A DNA stretch of 6,445 nt from Desulfobacteraceae bacterium (lineage in GTDB: Bacteria; Desulfobacterota; DSM-4660; Desulfatiglandales; Desulfatiglandaceae), in contig JAUWMY010000154.1 of the NCBI GenBank assembly GCA_030612945.1, positions 1 to 6,445 of the forward strand, written 5' to 3'. The position numbers and the translations under genes are program-made. The stretch's first letter is position 1. Each line of letters begins with the position of its first letter. Shown here piece by piece: positions 5,569-6,445 of the stretch. The notes below the pieces were generated by a model that was given only the letters and a program-made list of their open reading frames with translations, did no database searches and was not told the DNA's origin.

Positions 5569-6139
5569 CGACTTTCCTTTTAAACCTATATGTTACGGCA
5601 TTGCATTTGGTTGTGAGATTGGTGGACCGCGCCTTGACCGGCTTCATGGAGATGTCAAGGATATTTACAATCCGTTTCATTCGGCCCACCTTGTCGAAGA
5701 ACATGGCGACATCGTGAGAAGGACCACTTACTTCCATGGAAACAGGAATCTCTATATAGAAATCACGGGCCTTTTCTTTCTTTGGGCTAAATAACCGGAA
5801 CTCCAGGTTGGCGTCGCTTCCTAACTGCGTGATGCTCCTCAGGAGGGTTGGTATCTCCCTTTTGTTAGGCAAGAGCTTAAGGGCCTCCCGGAATTGGGCC
5901 TCAACCTCGACCTGCTCTGCCTCAAATTTTTTCAAAGCTCTTGCCTTTATTTTGGCTTGATTGATTTTCTTTTCAAGGCTTGTAATCTCTTTGTTGAGCC
6001 GGGTAATCTCCTTTGACTTTGGGATATAGACCAGCGCTACGAAAATCCCTGCCAGCAGGACAATCGTTCCCACAAGAATCAGTATCCTGTGGATCATCTT
6101 TAGCTTTTCAACTTTTTCAAAAAAGGTGCCCGTTGGCAT
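5525..6139 (-). CDS. pilO: Type IV pilus inner-membrane alignment protein PilO
   Basis: PilO is a bitopic inner-membrane protein that pairs with PilN and contacts PilP. From the ATG at 6139 it has 204 residues: a short cytoplasmic segment FFEKVEKLKMIHR, one transmembrane helix (ILILVGTIVLLAGIFVALVYI), a periplasmic coiled coil of about 50 residues (SKEITRLNKEITSLEKK onward), and the ferredoxin-like PilO core with LLPNKREIPTLLRSI, FYIEIPVSMEVSG and MKRIVNILDISMKP. The protein ends in a lysine-rich tail (KTKTGKNKKKKK). The start is ambiguous: an in-frame GTG at 6148 adds three residues but sits only 2 nt after the AGGGGG motif, whereas the ATG at 6139 is 11 nt from it. The stop overlaps the start of pilP by 44 nt, and the gap to pilN is 25-34 nt, consistent with one operon. 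Confidence 0.95.
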   Translation of the reverse strand: MPTGTFFEKVEKLKMIHRILILVGTIVLLAGIFVALVYIPKSKEITRLNKEITSLEKKINQAKIKARALKKFEAEQVEVEAQFREALKLLPNKREIPTLLRSITQLGSDANLEFRLFSPKKEKARDFYIEIPVSMEVSGPSHDVAMFFDKVGRMKRIVNILDISMKPVKARSTNLTTKCNAVTYRFKRKVDEKTKTGKNKKKKK

Positions 6140-6173
6140 TCCTTCCACATCCCCCTGGTCAAAAAATTAAGTG

Positions 6174-6445
6174 TTAGCGTTTCTTCTTGGTCTTTGGCTT
6201 GGCTTTTTCTTTATGGGCATAAGTCTTACATGTTAAGACAAAATCAACCACATGTAGTTTGTATTTTTTCAGGTTCTTTAGTTTTGCGGTCTTGAGGTCG
6301 ACTGAAACTATATGCTTGGCATTCTCAAGGCTAGTCATAAACAAGGCTACTGTATCGTTGTCCATTGCAGTGCCCTTCAAGGTCAAGATGCCCTTTTTTT
6401 CATCAAGAGCGGTTAGCCATAGTTTCTCCTTGGGAACCGCCATCG
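6174..6445 (-). CDS. pilN: Type IV pilus assembly protein PilN (C-terminal part, N-terminus outside the window)
   Basis: The frame is open to the window edge, and the visible ~90 residues correspond to the C-terminal periplasmic domain of PilN. Typical features are VPKEKLWLTALDEKKGILTLKGTAMDNDTVALFMTSLE followed by the strand KYKLHVVDFVLTCKTY. The ATG at 6443 is almost certainly internal. PilN proteins are usually about 180-200 residues, with a cytoplasmic PilM-binding motif and one transmembrane helix before this part, and the V-P-x-x-x-W-L-T stretch normally lies mid-protein. PilN recruits PilM in the cytoplasm and dimerises with PilO. The protein ends in a basic tail (KEKAKPKTKKKR), like PilO here. 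pilM is expected just beyond the window edge. Confidence 0.9.
   Translation of the reverse strand, partial: MAVPKEKLWLTALDEKKGILTLKGTAMDNDTVALFMTSLENAKHIVSVDLKTAKLKNLKKYKLHVVDFVLTCKTYAHKEKAKPKTKKKR

Overview
The window looks like part of a Gram-negative, deltaproteobacterial (Desulfobacterota-like) chromosome. This rests on the pilN-pilO-pilP-pilQ gene order, a PilQ with two AMIN domains and a charged linker, and a Tgl/PilW-type TPR lipoprotein directly after pilQ. No rRNA or other taxonomic marker is present, so the placement is tentative. I see no tRNA, rRNA, CRISPR array, transposase or integrase.

Right part (about 1674-6445, all minus strand): a type IV pilus alignment and secretin operon read from right to left. 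It holds the C-terminal half of PilN (cut by the window edge), then PilO, PilP (overlapping pilO by 44 nt), PilQ and a six-TPR lipoprotein of the PilW/PilF/Tgl pilotin type. PilN and PilO form the inner-membrane alignment complex. PilP links that complex to the periplasmic domains of the PilQ secretin. PilQ is the outer-membrane pore for the pilus fibre. The TPR lipoprotein is expected to help PilQ assemble in the outer membrane.

Middle part (836-1507, plus strand): a stand-alone HAD-superfamily phosphatase with all four catalytic motifs, convergent with the pilus operon. Its last codons run into a short tandem repeat. Its stop codon lies in the left arm of an 80-bp two-tier inverted repeat that fills about half of the convergent intergenic space.

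Left part: the minus strand of 1-444 holds the first 148 codons of an exported protein of unknown function, with a clear signal peptide and a strong Shine-Dalgarno; it leaves the window at position 1. Between it and the HAD gene is a 367-bp gap (445-811). The gap holds weak divergent promoter candidates, a hairpin in the leader of the minus-strand gene, and a GC-rich stretch (about 606-807) in which several nested complementary segments could form a multi-helix RNA or be a dispersed palindromic repeat.

The pilus genes are ordinary and well supported. The least explained parts are the structured 606-807 region, the inverted repeat at the end of the HAD gene, and the unknown exported protein. 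I did not find convincing evidence of a wholly new system.
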